64,000 nt of DNA. Source: Oxyruncus cristatus. Taxonomy: Eukaryota > Chordata > Aves > Passeriformes > Cotingidae. The notes beneath the pieces were generated by a model. The model ran no database searches. It had not been told where the DNA came from and was given only the letters and a program-made list of their open reading frames with translations. This document shows, piece by piece, positions 39,758 through 51,399 of the stretch. The number at the start of each line of letters is the position of its first letter. Position 1 is the stretch's first letter. The stretch lies in contig VXAY01003218.1 in assembly GCA_013399855.1 (NCBI GenBank), forward strand, positions 62,001 through 126,000, given 5' to 3'. The translations under genes were made by a program, and so were the position numbers.

Positions 39758-41179
39758 CACCCTCTTTCTCTCTTTTTTAATAAACAATATTATGTCATCA
39801 GCAAAGCCAAGCTGCCTGGGAGAGGAAGGCTGCGAAATTTCCTGGTGTTCTCCATCTGGAGGGCCAGATACAAAGGCTGATTAAGTCAAGTGAAAAAGAC
39901 CTTAGTGGTTTTGTCTGTGTTTTCCTTGGAGCTCATTACAGCACAATTCAGAGTGATTTGGCAGCCCTTGCTCGAGAGACCAGCAGCAGGATGGGATATA
40001 GGCTGGATGAGTCCTGTGGTACACTGGGAGGTAACTGGGATGATGGTAACACACCCAACAGCTCAAACCACGCGTTATCAGCCGCTGGACTCGATTCTAC
40101 AAGTGACTGTAGGTCCCCAAATCCAGCTGCCCTTCAGCAGCCATCAAAGAGGTTGTGGATTTTTAATTTTCATCTGACACCTCCCAGTGCAGGGACACAC
40201 TGGGCCAACCACCCAGCTTGATTTTACACGGAACAGGCTGTAACACGCAGAGCACGTGCATTACTGGGAGCACTGCAGAGACAGAGCCGGGAGTGCAGCG
40301 AGAACGCCAGACAGTCACTGTGTAGAACCACAATATGGGAATAAAGAACAGCACCAGGAAATGGGGGGGGAGAACTCACACCAATGGATCACATCAAAAT
40401 GCCACACTGGTATCCCAGGCCATGGAGACAGGACCCTTGGAGCTGCAGCCGGGAGTGGTGACAGCCCCGAGCAGCCCCAGCCAGCACCAGGGCCCCACTC
40501 CTGGGTTTGCCACTGCTCTGTGGCTCTGAGGCTGCTCCTACAGCAGGAGAAAGGACTGAAGTGCATCCTCTGTGCTGTAATGTGCCACACCGACTGCAGG
40601 CCACTCCACACACAAGCAGCATTTGCTATGATGGGTGAAAACACCCTTAACAATTTATTTCCATGATCATTCCATGCAGGTATTTTCAACTTTTTTCCAC
40701 GCTGTCAACTGCCTTTTCAAAATGTAGCACAGAAACAGTCAAAAACCTGAAGACATCAACACACCTTAATTTTTGGTGAATGTTCAAAGCCACCCTTTGA
40801 TGTCACAAGTGTAAAATCTAAAATGCTGAGCATTAATGCACTTTGCATCAGTACCCAGAAGTCGGCTGGGCACGCTGCTTATCTGGAATGTTTTCAGGAC
40901 TGAGAACAAAAGCATTCACGGCTTTAGGAAAGATGTTTTTTTATAATGCAGCCCTGGATCCCTCGAGCTGGTTAAGGAGTGGCACTGGTCCCCATTAGCA
41001 GGACTAGTGTCCAGCCCTCCCGACCTAACACCAACAAGGACTCCGTGCTTAGGAGATGGATTATGAGAAGCCAAGAGGAAAAAATAAGAGCCCTCTCACC
41101 CCTCCGGGGGGCAGGGGCAGGGTTGGGAGGGAGGATGGCAAATTCCCAGTGAATTAATGTCAAGAAAAGGTGATCTCAC

Positions 41180-41347
41180 CGCAAGCAGCCGAGGCACAAA
41201 GAGGCGATGCCCCATGCCCAGAAGTTCCAGCACCCGACACGCATATTCATTCACCAGCTTGCTCCTCTCGTCGTGCATGTCCTGGGACTTCTTGGCAGGA
41301 GGGGTGAGCTTGGCAGCCGGGGTTTTGCAAGGCACCCCTTCTTCCAT
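41180..41347 (-). CDS. RABGAP1L: RABGAP1L probable alternative first coding exon (56 codons from the first in-frame ATG)
   Basis: From the first in-frame ATG (41347) the exon reads MEEGVPCKTPAAKLTPPAKK, then SQDMHDERSKLVNEYACRVL and ELLGMGHRLFVPRLLA, ending at a GCG/gtgaga donor in phase 0. The frame stays open upstream to a TAG at 41513-41515, and that upstream part is strikingly hydrophobic (LALLILHFWKLPFAKP, then VLLTLDTYYFLL), so the true start may be further up. The exon lies between the canonical exons at 51.4 and 34.7 kb and beside a GC-rich, CpG-rich tract. I infer an internal promoter and splicing to the 34.7 kb exon, giving a short form with only the end of the TBC region plus the coiled coil. 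I recall short RABGAP1L isoforms but cannot confirm this exact one. A cassette exon is possible, because two in-phase AG acceptors exist at 41480 and 41513, but inclusion would interrupt the TBC domain. Confidence 0.75.
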
Positions 41348-41599
41348 GAGCAGGAAGTAATAAGTATCCAGAGTGAGGAGAACGGGCTTTGCGAACGGCA
41401 ATTTCCAAAAGTGCAAGATGAGGAGAGCCAGCCTCCGATCCCTGGGATGGGCTCGGGTGGCCGCTCCAGCAACGCCCCTCTGTCTCTCAGGAAGAAGGGA
41501 AAAGCATCTTTGCTAAGAATCAAGGAAAAATATGATCCACCGTGTTGGCTCAGCCAGAGTCCGAAGGAGATTTGAAAAACAAACCAGAGAGAACATGGA

Positions 41600-42320
41600 T
41601 CTAAAAAATGCACGTTAAAAGCGGGAAAATGGCAGGGAATGAGGGCAGGGAAGTTGGGCTGGGAGTAGAGCAAGGGTGAGCGGGGAGGGCTCAGTGTCCG
41701 TGGCGGGGTGTGGGAGCCGGGAGCAGCGCCGGGAAGGGCAGCAGAGCCCGGGCAGTCGGGAGGCTGCACAGAGAAAGGGATGAGCTCATTGCAATCCCTG
41801 CTCCGTGACCAGCGCTCCGAGCATCAGCGAGGAAGGGGTGGGAAGGAGGGGGCTGGGAAGGAGGAGGAGGAGGAGGGGGTGCCTGGGCACCGGGAGCCTC
41901 TCGGGGGAAAATGCCGTAATAAGAAGCCAATGGTGAGCGGGGACAGCCGGGCTCCCCCGCCCCAACACCCTCCATCACATCCCTGCGAGGGGCTCGGCTG
42001 CCGAATCCCGGCTCACGGCACAGCCACCGCATCCTCCAGCGCTCCAGGGTGGGAGGAACGGGCCTCCAGCGACACAATGACTTGTACATTCCATGGCCTT
42101 CCGAACGATGGCTCACAGGCTCGGGCAGGTAGGGCAGGCCACCCTCACCCTGCAGGTGGGGAAGGGCGAGGGGCAAAGCCCGCGGGATGGAGCGAGCAGT
42201 CTGGGCAGCCACCGCCTGGCCCTGCACAGCCTGGGCAGGAGGGGATTAAATAATTCAAACAGCGCTCATTTCCAGCGCCGTGCCGACGACGGGCAGGGAG
42301 GGAACGATGGCAGCACACGC
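41600..42320 (-). promoter_or_regulatory. CpG-rich tract, probable internal promoter for the 41 kb alternative exon
   Basis: About 700 bp of raised GC and CpG content lies directly upstream of the 41 kb exon on the minus strand, surrounded by ordinary intron. On the minus strand it contains an ATTGG (reverse CCAAT) core at about 41929, a stretch of GGAGG/CCTCC repeats at about 41855-41880, and several GGCGGG- and CCGGG-like boxes. Long overlapping ORFs on both strands here (about 180 codons) are what GC-rich DNA gives by chance, and none looks like a known protein. I saw no strong splice donor between here and the exon, so the first exon may be unspliced on its 5' side. Confidence 0.5.
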
Positions 42321-43353
42321 ATTTGAAGGGATTCTAGGAACCTGCTGCACGTTCCCCAGGAAAATGCAATGATGTCACACCTGGAACTGCCCGGCACCGC
42401 TCCCCTGCAGGGAACAGCACAGGTGCCTCTGCCATCTGCTGCTGCATGTCACAGCTCTGCATTTTAGAAAGCGTGTCTTCAATGCTCCTTCGTTTCTGAG
42501 CTGCCTCGTTATAAAATGGGATATGCAACAGAACAACACCCATTTCCCACTGCAGCTGACAGCAAGAGTCCGTACGTGTCTAACAAGCGGAGAGGTGGTA
42601 ATTTAAAACTGTGAGGAGCTCTACAGATCTAAAGCACATTAATGGCAAACCAGTGTATCTTTAGCTCTAAAAATAATTCGTTTAACGTATCAAGAAAAAA
42701 CATATTTATATGAAAAACATCCACAGGAAAAATCTATGGCATGGGGTCATTGAATTGAAATAATAAACATGTTCATGAGTAGTTAAAATATGAAAATCAT
42801 TTAAAGTTACAGTAAAGAAGCCTAGGTAAGTACTGCAAAAAGCAGAGAAGATTAGAGAAATAAATGAATTACACTCGATCTGATAAACAACTCCTGGTGA
42901 AGGATTATCACCAAAGCAGCTCCACCCCTGCAGGTCACCTTGGCCCACAGCGACACATGAAGCAGGTGGGAAAAGGGTTACAGCAGAAGTCACAGGTCAG
43001 AGATGACAGATGATGTCAACTGAAGACAACTAAAGCACCTGCAAATGTGCAGCAGTGAATAGGTTGTTCGATACAGCTCTGAAAGCAGATTTAAGTATCT
43101 CGGGTTGCAAAACACTGTTTTGTAGATGAAAACCTGCAAAGGCTACAGCAATTTGGGTTGTTTGCTGAGGTCCTCGTCCAGGGAAGCCACGACTCGCCTC
43201 ACGAAAAAGATGCCACAATCAACACGAGTTTCATTCCAGTTTAAGACTGGTGAAAATTGTGATGGGAACTTCCCATTCTTCCCACACTCCCTCCACACGC
43301 AGTTCCAGAGATTGTGGTTCATTCTCCAGTCTGTTATTCTGCCTACAGGTACC

Positions 43354-43405
43354 ACCACAATGCCCAGCATTTACCCACCACAATGCCCAGCATTTACCCA
43401 CCACA
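43354..43405. repeat. 23-bp tandem duplication
   Basis: caatgcccagcatttaccca begins at 43358 and again at 43381, with identical flanking CCAC. The two copies are identical, which suggests a recent event. Confidence 0.95.
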
Positions 43406-43440
43406 GGTTACATCGCCCGTCATCAGATTTTGTCTGGAGG

Positions 43441-43494
43441 GGGAAAGGGAAAGGGAAAGGGAAAGGGAAAGGGAAAGGGAAAGGGAAAGGGAAA
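43441..43494. repeat. GGGAAA hexanucleotide microsatellite, 9 perfect units
   Basis: A perfect purine-only array of 54 bp with mirror symmetry. It lies 36 bp from the 23-bp duplication. Confidence 0.97.
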
Positions 43495-43949
43495 AGGAGG
43501 AAGCAGCTTTGTCTGTTTTTACTGAATTCAAATTTAAACATCTCCTGGTAAACATGATATCCTAGAAACATCAGGTTCCACCGTCTATATGCAAATGGAA
43601 ACATTGCTCAAAACATTAAATAGGAAGAAATAAGAGCCTTATACTGAGGGTATTGGGAAGCAGGTGACAGAACTGACCAGGAGCAGAGTGAAGAGTGACC
43701 TGGGGGCAAAACAGGCAAGAGAGGACAGATAATTCAGAGCCCTGTCCATGTAAAAAGCCTTAAATTCTTTATTGCATAAGTCAGACTTTAATCAGCTAAT
43801 CGTTCTAATCCTTATAGAAATTCAGGTTTGGTTCATTTTCACTAAGGTCTGGGCTTACGAAAAATGGAATTAACTGATTATTAAATAAAGTCTTTAATTC
43901 TAGAAAATTATAATAGGATCCAATAGTTAGAAGCTAAAACCAGATGAAT

Positions 43950-44110
43950 TCAGGTTATAAATAAGGTGCCAATTTTTAGGAATGAGGAAAATTAACTACA
44001 GGATTAGCTTCCCAAGAGATGTGGTCTACTACCACCATTATAATTTTTACATCAGGCCTGGATTTCTGTTTAAGAAGAGGTCTCTCAAATCCAAAAACTT
44101 CAAAGGCTTG
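43950..44110 (+). mobile_element. Old CR1 relic (plus strand)
   Basis: The stretch aaggtgccaatttttaggaa, then gaggaaaattaactacagga and cccaagagatgtggtctact, matches in order the 3' region of old sauropsid CR1 elements. Divergence is much higher than in the copies with the terminal gattctatgattc repeat. Confidence 0.65.
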
Positions 44111-44919
44111 ACAAAGCCCCCCTTAATGATCAGCTGAAATCCATTGTTCCATGTTGTCCAGGAGCTCCTTCCACCGAGCGTAACAGTGAACCCTCATTCA
44201 CACTTTTACACTCCCTACCGTTCTTACTTCCACATTCTCTCTTATTTTTGTCCACGTCAGACCAGGAACTGATTTTTCCCTCATGTAAACGTCACAACTC
44301 TTATCCATGCCACAGGATTACTGTCCCACATTCTTTGGAAGGGCCTAACTGAACTGAACTTGAAAAGTAAAAATGGCCCAAAGGGCAGTAACTAAGTAGG
44401 ATGTCTGAGGACAAACGTGGTTTGATTTCCATGTCAAGGACTGTCTGATCTTTAAGTGCAGTTAAACTCTGTTCCTGGCCCTCCTATCCATGCAATGCCT
44501 GTTTAGGTGGTACTGACTAGAAATTATCTGTATTTTCTGAATTCTGTAGCAAGATACCAAGGTTCTCGATGGGGGGTTCCTTTACAAATCTCTGTATTTT
44601 AAAATATTAAATCTATGTACTTCAGTGGCAAAAATGACTGACGTGGAAAAGCTAAATCGACTAAAACTGGAAGAACAAAAGGAAGTTCTCCTTCAAGCTT
44701 ATTCCTATTAAAAGGTAAGACATTGTGCACCAGAACAGCTCTGGAAATCCATACAAGTGGCATCATGGCCACAATAAGAACTTCACCTCTTACCTTATCA
44801 GATATTACTTTGTCCTTTCTGTTCTTCAGGGATAATTACAACCGTGTAATCTGGATTTAGCAAAGTTTTGATCATTATAAAGAGAGAACACGATAAACCA
44901 ACTAACTTCCATGGCAGAT

Positions 44920-45850
44920 TCCAGCAGAGATCCCTGCTGGGGTCTGTGAGGGGGTGAAGGATGAGGTGGCAATGTCTGCAAATGCTCCTAAATTATTCAG
45001 GGAGTTAAAGACAGGGGTTACAATAAAGAGCTGCACAACAACCATAATAAGAGACCGAGTGCCTGGGCACCAGAACACTGAAGGCAAGTCGATGCAGATA
45101 AATGTAAATTGATGCATATGGAGAACAGCATCAATTTTCCATGTTAATGACAGGCTGTGAGCCGACAATTGCTGCTCAGGATGGAATCTTGGGAGTCACT
45201 GTGGAGAGTTCTATGAAAATATAGGTTCAGTGCACAGCAGAGGGAAACAAAATGCACCAAATGGTAGGATTTAAGAGGGAAGGAACAGAGATTTTAACAG
45301 GGACTGCCATTATTCTGCAGGGTAGCTCCATGGTGTGTTTGCATCTCTGGTATTATGCATTACTCTGGTCCTCCCTTCTCAAAAAGGAGATAATAGAGAC
45401 AGAAAAGCATTTAGGGAGGGGACAAAGCCCATCAGAGGCTTCCGGGGGGCGGACAAAAATAGACTATGGTTATTAAGCCTGGCAAACCGAAGTTGACGAG
45501 GGATATGCAGACTTATAAAATCCTGGGTGGTGTGGAGAGAGTGAAGAGTTACCGTGTCCAAAATGCCTCCCGACACGGGACCCTCACATGGAAGTCACAG
45601 GTGACAGTTCAAAGCAAACGAAATGATCACTGAACTGAGAAAATCCCTGCAGCTCCTCATTTCCATGTGTTTAAAGAGCTGGCGGAAAAACCCATGGAAT
45701 AGCAATCCATGCAGAGTTATTAAACATGAGACACCACCCCTCTCTCAGAGAGTCTGCAAGACACAGGTTGCCAGAGGCAAACAAAAAGAGCATTATTGCC
45801 TTGCTCTTACAAGTCTCTCCCATGAATCCACCGTTGGCAGTGAGATACTG
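44920..45850 (+). mobile_element. Old CR1 relic, 3' part of ORF2 and 3' UTR (plus strand)
   Basis: Blocks in CR1 order: ggaatcttgggagtcactgt, ttcagtgcacagcagaggga, a 'catctctggtattatgcatt' block, tcaaaaaggagataatagag, and cttataaaatcctgggtggt with gtggagagagtgaagag. Many indels and stops. It looks like the amniote-age CR1 type rather than the younger avian copies. Confidence 0.65.
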
Positions 45851-47514
45851 TAGATAAGCTACAAGAGTGGTCTGGAATGACTACTGGTATGTTTTTATTT
45901 ACTTCAGTCACATACTCCTGAAACATTTTCCCACAGAATGACAAGATTTGCTATGAGACATACACACTGCATTTAATTAATATTACAAATGATAATCAAT
46001 AGTAAAAATAATGCTATCAATCAGAACCGTATGTAACCCTGAAAACACCACCTTCACTTGCCAACATCTAGAAATCACCAACAGACAACGTAATAGGAGG
46101 AACTATCAATATCTAGATCAGTGCTAAAGAAATGCAGAGCAATTGCATGTTATTTTCTCTGCTATCAAGCTACTCCTGCTTTAACGAGAGAAAAAGTCTC
46201 CTCTATCAAAATTCAACATTTATTGTGAACATGCATCTGATAGAAATTGAGCTGATTTTAGATGTGAGGAGGAAATCAAACAGGCTAAGAAATTAACTGG
46301 TTAGGGCAGGATGGATTTGAAGCAGGCAGATAAATGTGGACTTTTAAAAATAGAAAATTCCTTCTATTAAGGTTGGAAAATCAGTAGTCTGGAAGTTGAA
46401 TGATTTTGGATATTTTCAGGCACAGATTTCTCTTTCTAAAGAGATCATCTCCAGTAAGTCACTCAGTACTGGGTTTTGGCGTAGGGGAGGAATTCTTCAG
46501 CCCAAAAAAACCTACACTTAAGGACATCTTCAATTTAGGAACTAGAAATACAAAACCAGTGATCTGAGAGACTCTTAAAAACTGGATTTCTTGCCCTCTG
46601 CCTAATGCAGAAAGCCTCGAAAAGAGAACAGCTGGTTCTCATCTCCAGCACCAAAGAGTCAGGATTCCGTTCTCTTCCAGAAGTGTCAGCTCTTACCCTG
46701 GGATCAGCTACACAGAGGAGCTATAAAAAAGGGGGTGTAGATATGAGGAACATCTTTTTTTGCCTTAGATTCTAACGTAGACACTTCTGGTTATCTTGAA
46801 AAGAGCCTTGTGAAGATGTAATGCACTCCCAGAGTGGACTGAGCCAGCTCCCCTGGAATCAGACCCAGTTTTGGCTGGAAGGGAGCCCTGTATGTCCCTT
46901 CGCCCAACCTCTGCCTCAAAGCAAGTGCTGACTTCAAAATCAGCTCAGGCTCCTCGAGCCATTGCAAATGCAAAGAAAGGACGGAGAAACAATGAAGCAG
47001 CTGTTTTATCTCTTGGATACAAGACCCAAGTTATTTTACCTACAGTCTCAGTGCACTTTTCATCTGATACCTCTCAAAGAGTTGTAAGAACTGTCACAAT
47101 TTCATTCCTGACTCAAAGACAATTGACACGTTTTAATTATCTGCATTGACAATGTGCAAGTTTTACTGATGGGCAAAAGGCAGGAGGGGTTAGGTCAGAT
47201 GTTCTCTCCAAACAATTAAAGGGAAAAAAGAAAACCTGCAAGTCACTGTGTGTTCCTTAGGAATTGAAATGGGAATGGATACAGAAGTACAGCATGATTT
47301 TATTCAAAATTTGTGCTCTTACACAAATCCCCATCTAAAGAAGAGAAACAGTATTTGTGGAACCCTTTGGTTAGCGAGGAATAATATTCCATACAAATAT
47401 AAGAGAACAACACAATCCTCAGAGTTATCAGATGAAGCAGACTTTTTAGAACTCAGGAAATACAACACGAATGCAGAAAACTTACTGTGACCTCTCTTAC
47501 AGATCCTGTCACCT

Positions 47515-47880
47515 CTAAAAAGTGTACTGCAGATTGGAGGGGATGCAGAAGAGAATGACTAAGATGCTCTGGAGTTCAAGAACACTGAGAATGTTGGTTT
47601 ATTCAATAAACACTGTGAATGGGCTCTACAAACTCCTCAAGGTGATAAACACCAGTGTGAGTGGTGCTGGAATGGGACTGCTTGAGTTGAAGGACAATGC
47701 TGATGTAAGAGCAGCTGAGGGTAAAATGATTGGTAATAAATTTACACAGGATAAGGGAAATGGCCTTGCACCAGCAACGCTGCTGCTGTTACTGGTTCTG
47801 AAATGGATGTCATGGCACATAATGGAGCAGAGAAGCAGTTCTTGGGCCCAGGAGGTCCTTTTCAGCCCAGATATGGAATG
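47515..47880 (+). mobile_element. Possible old CR1-like relic (plus strand)
   Basis: ggaggggatgcagaagagaa followed by tgactaagatg resembles the CR1 segment before the 3' UTR, and the end ggaggtccttttcagcccag resembles its terminal part. The 119-codon ORF across it has no other meaning I can see. Confidence 0.4.
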
Positions 47881-48679
47881 AAATAAAGCTAACAAATAAC
47901 CCTCCCTATCCAAGGTAATGTTGACACTTCTTTTTAAATCTACATCTGCCACCCCTGCCATTGTACTTGGGATGCTGCCCCCCAGCCTCTGGGGCACAGA
48001 CTGGCACAAACAGCTTTGGGACTGAAAGGTGCCAACAGAAACAGTCCTGTTCGTGTAATACACTCCTTGTGACGTGCAGAGAGGAGTGTCAGAAATCATA
48101 AACCCTGTTAGAAATGCTGCTCACGATCACCTGACTTCAAGGAATGATGTATAAAAGTACTGGGGTTAAGGTACTACATGTACTGAGGGGAATCTCTGCG
48201 AGATAACAAAGCACTGGCTGGGAAACACAAGCAGCAACAAACACATCATCGTTTCTCCCCATTTTCATTTCACTATTATACACCTTCCTGATCAAAACTA
48301 TGCCTTTCCTCTGGCATTAAACAACATGTTTTTAACAGTCACACAGCTCAAACCTCCACAAGCCAACTGTTGAGCTTAAGTGCTATGAATCACACACTCC
48401 ATGGGCAGACGAACCCTCAGAAAGAAAAGTTTGGATTTGGACCTATTTTAAAAGCCTCTGGTTCACTCTTGCATTTCCAGTGACTGTGTGCTCTTCTCAG
48501 CCCTTCCAGGAGTTACCAGCCACAACAGCAATTAATCTAGAGCCTGGATTCTCCACAATCACATATTTTAATACTTGCCTCAGTTTGATAATTCCCAAGC
48601 AAAGCATACCTTTAGCTGGTTTTGCTGAGTTGCAGGATCAGAAGCAAAACATTTAAGAATTGAACAGTGAAATCTCTTT

Positions 48680-48950
48680 GTGACCAGTGACAAGACCCAG
48701 GGAATGGCTGGAGCTGTGTCAGGGCAGGGGCAGGTTGGATCTCAGGACAAGGTTCTTCCCCCAGAGGGTGGTTGGCACTGACCAGGCTCCCCAGGGCAGT
48801 GGGCACAGCCCCAAGGCTGCCAGAGCTCCAGGAGGGTTTGGACAAGGCTCTGAGGGATAGCGGGGGATTGCTGGGGTGTCTGTGCAGGGCCGGGGGTTGG
48901 ACTCGATCCTTGTGGATCCCTTCCAGCTCCAGGTATTCTATGATTCTATG
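48680..48950 (+). mobile_element. CR1 LINE 3' end (plus strand)
   Basis: It has ggttcttcccccagagggtg, then ggttggactcgatccttgtg, and ends with ccagctccaggtattctatg attctatg. The terminal ATTCTATG repeat gives the orientation. Antisense to RABGAP1L. Confidence 0.9.
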
Positions 48951-49406
48951 AAATACTAAAATATTAAAGAAAGCTTATAATTGATTTCTTTTTCTTAGCA
49001 CATATGAAGATTTTAGTGTTTTTAATTTCCAATAAAGAAACAAACTAGTTGATGACACAGGGGATTCGGAATTATGCTGGCATTGGAATGGTACATTTTC
49101 CTCTGTCGCTCTCAATCAATGGTCTCAATTAGGATTTTTAAAATGGAAATATCAATGCTGTTTGTTTGAGTTGTTCTAAACCACAGGTTTCTGCGCTGCC
49201 TTTTTCCACACTGGGGTTCTTTTCTCACTCCAGCGCTTCACTACATCTTCCACTGCTCAGTAAACGAGAGGGGAGGGATTTGCTTTTCTACCAGCTCAGC
49301 TTCCTGAGCAGTAATCCAGGTGCAGTCTCTCCATGATGTAAATCCGTGACCGATTCCCACTGTAAAACAGTGCCACCAGCTGGGGAGCCCGAGCAGGCTG
49401 GGCAGA

Positions 49407-49441
49407 GCAGAAAAGCGCAGAAAAGCACAGAAAAGCACAAA
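49407..49441. repeat. 10-bp tandem repeat
   Basis: About three and a half copies of AGCACAGAAA with one C-to-G change. Confidence 0.85.
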
Positions 49442-51357
49442 ATTCAGATGCCACAGACAAAAATACCCATCGCTTTTCCTTCAACGATAAATCAGATTAA
49501 TGCCCTGTTACAAATGTTGGCCTCCACTGGTAAAGAGCTTTAATTCTCTAACTGTTCACTGCTACAGTCACACTCTGGAGTGTGGGAGAAGGAAAGGGAA
49601 CGAGTCCCCTCTTGTCATGAGTGTTTATTTTCCAGGGATGGCTGCACCAAGATCTCTCGGGTAATCGGTCACGGAAGCAGCACTGTCATTCCCAAACTAA
49701 CAGGCATTCCCTGAGAACACCAGCAGCTGGAACAGTGAGACACAGCACTGAGTTCCAGATAAGGCTTCTCCTCCGTTGCTATTTAATGAGGGATTTGGAT
49801 GCACACACTTCACTGGGAGTGAGGAAAATGGCATTTACACAATGAAGACTCCAATATTCCACTGATGAAGGATTCCCTCAGCCAGACTTCAAATAATCCA
49901 AGAGGTTGTGGATGGGAGAATAATCACTCTAAAGAACAAATCCTTAGCAGTTGTTTTCATTCACTTCAGACTTAGAGAGAAACAAGAGTTTCGAAACACA
50001 GTTCTTAAGGCATTTTTTCTGCAGCAGGTTCAGGTTCTGTCACTCAGGAAGAGCAGTACAATAAACCACTTTGTTCCTAATGATTAGGAGAAATTACGGA
50101 CGCATTTGAGTAGGAAAAAAAAATTACTTCATGTGTGACAGTACCAAACTATTTCCTTCCCGAACAGAGAGCCATTGCTGCTGAAAGCAGATCATAAAGC
50201 TGATTCAGCTGATTATAAGCACCAGTTCCATCTCTGTGCCACTGTGGAGCGCTGCTCTTAGGTGAGTATTTCTGACTTAGAATCTTCTCTCTCCTACCTG
50301 GATTTTCTTTGCTCTTGTTTTTGGCTGCACTATAGAAATACTTCCTCAGGATAACACCTCCCCTGCCATTTACTCAGAGCCTATTGCTGCTGGAACAGGC
50401 AGACGCAGCACATACACTGGATATGAAGTGCTGTAAGCAAAATTACAACCAACTCTTAAAGCTCTTAGTTGTAAGAGGAGTGACAAAATACTTTAAGCTG
50501 GTCCCTCTACCCCCTCCCAGAACCTGTTTCTAAAACTATCATACCTGTTGGGTGCTGGTTGGATGCCTCCTTTCCCTTCTCCAACAGCACATCAAGCCAT
50601 AACCCACCAGATTTCCCTTTGTCCACACTGGCCTTGAACACCAGAATATGAACAAGCCCCCACAGTTGCAAATAAACGATGGAACAGGAAGGAAAGAGCA
50701 CACACTTCCATGCCTCGTTTTTACATTTCTGTAGGAGCACTTCCCTGGAAACCTACGCTGAAGCAATTTCCTGTTTGTAGGAGACTTCATTAACTACGGG
50801 CTGGGTTAGTGAAAAACACACATTCTTTTGGACATTTCCTCACCACGGGGCTGCATTTGAACTAGAGGCAACTCATAGAGGTCAGGGTAAGTTAACTCTG
50901 GCATCCAGAGGGCTTCACCTACAGCTTTACTTGCTCAGGTAAACTCTGTGCCCAAGGCAAAGACAGAAACTCCCCACGGTACAAAAGGCTTCCATTTCCC
51001 TCCTGACAACTGATACATTTGATACCAAATAACATTCAGTATTATTTTACAAACAACCCCAGAAACAAACCAGATATGCTGTGAAATGAATCAGAATTGT
51101 TTTCTTAATAGTAACTGCACGAGACATTCAAATCCTTAGACTGTTCCACAAATGTTATGACATGATTAAGTGTAATAAAACCAGATCTATCATAAGTACA
51201 ATTTTGAAGACATCTCTACCCGAACGGATATTTCCCCTCCACTCTCTATTCCAGAAGTCCCACTATTATTGTTCCTTTAGACATCATACATTAAGCTAAA
51301 AATTATTTCAGACAGTTTATTAAAACAAAATAAATTATAAAAAAAAAAATCACTTAC

Positions 51358-51399
51358 CTTTAAGAGAGCCAAGGCTACGTGGAAGATTATGTTCATACC
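51358..51399 (-). CDS. RABGAP1L: RABGAP1L internal exon, TBC domain (14-codon small exon)
   Basis: This 42-nt exon encodes GMNIIFHVALALLK, the TBC segment that follows IIDLLLCE in RABGAP1L. It is too short to stand out as an ORF and was found from the protein order. The acceptor has a strong pyrimidine tract (ctctttcttcttgttttcag) directly before GGT, and the donor is AAG followed by gtaagtg, close to consensus. Both borders are phase 0, so skipping it would keep the frame but remove a helix of the TBC fold. The paralogue RABGAP1 has a clearly different sequence at this place, as I recall it, which supports RABGAP1L. The second residue is Met, where I recall Leu in mammals; that comparison is from memory. 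Confidence 0.95.

Larger units (their letters stand above)
34868..41179 (-). other. RABGAP1L intron between the 41 kb and 34.7 kb exons
   Basis: I find no coding exon here. The intron holds an AT dinucleotide repeat (35263-35312), two CR1 fragments (35990-36300 and 36756-36835), the TTA microsatellite with an assembly gap (37101-37184), a 20-bp-period T-rich duplication (39721-39757) and a possible CR1 piece at about 39280-39350. The AT-rich part at 36850-38500 shows nothing else. Confidence 0.75.
42321..51357 (-). other. RABGAP1L intron between the 51.4 kb exon and the 41 kb exon
   Basis: No exon is seen. The 43.3-43.5 kb part carries a 23-bp tandem duplication and a GGGAAA hexamer array. 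From 43.9 to 47.9 kb there are several old, diverged CR1 relics on the plus strand. A younger plus-strand CR1 end is at 48680-48950 and a 10-bp tandem repeat is at 49407-49441. I see nothing in 42321-43300 or 49500-51357. Confidence 0.75.

Noticed and set aside
41691..42253. About 180-codon ORFs on both strands in the 42 kb CpG-rich tract
   Set aside because: Proline/alanine/arginine-rich low-complexity translations on both strands are expected from high GC. No start or splice evidence links them to the exon.
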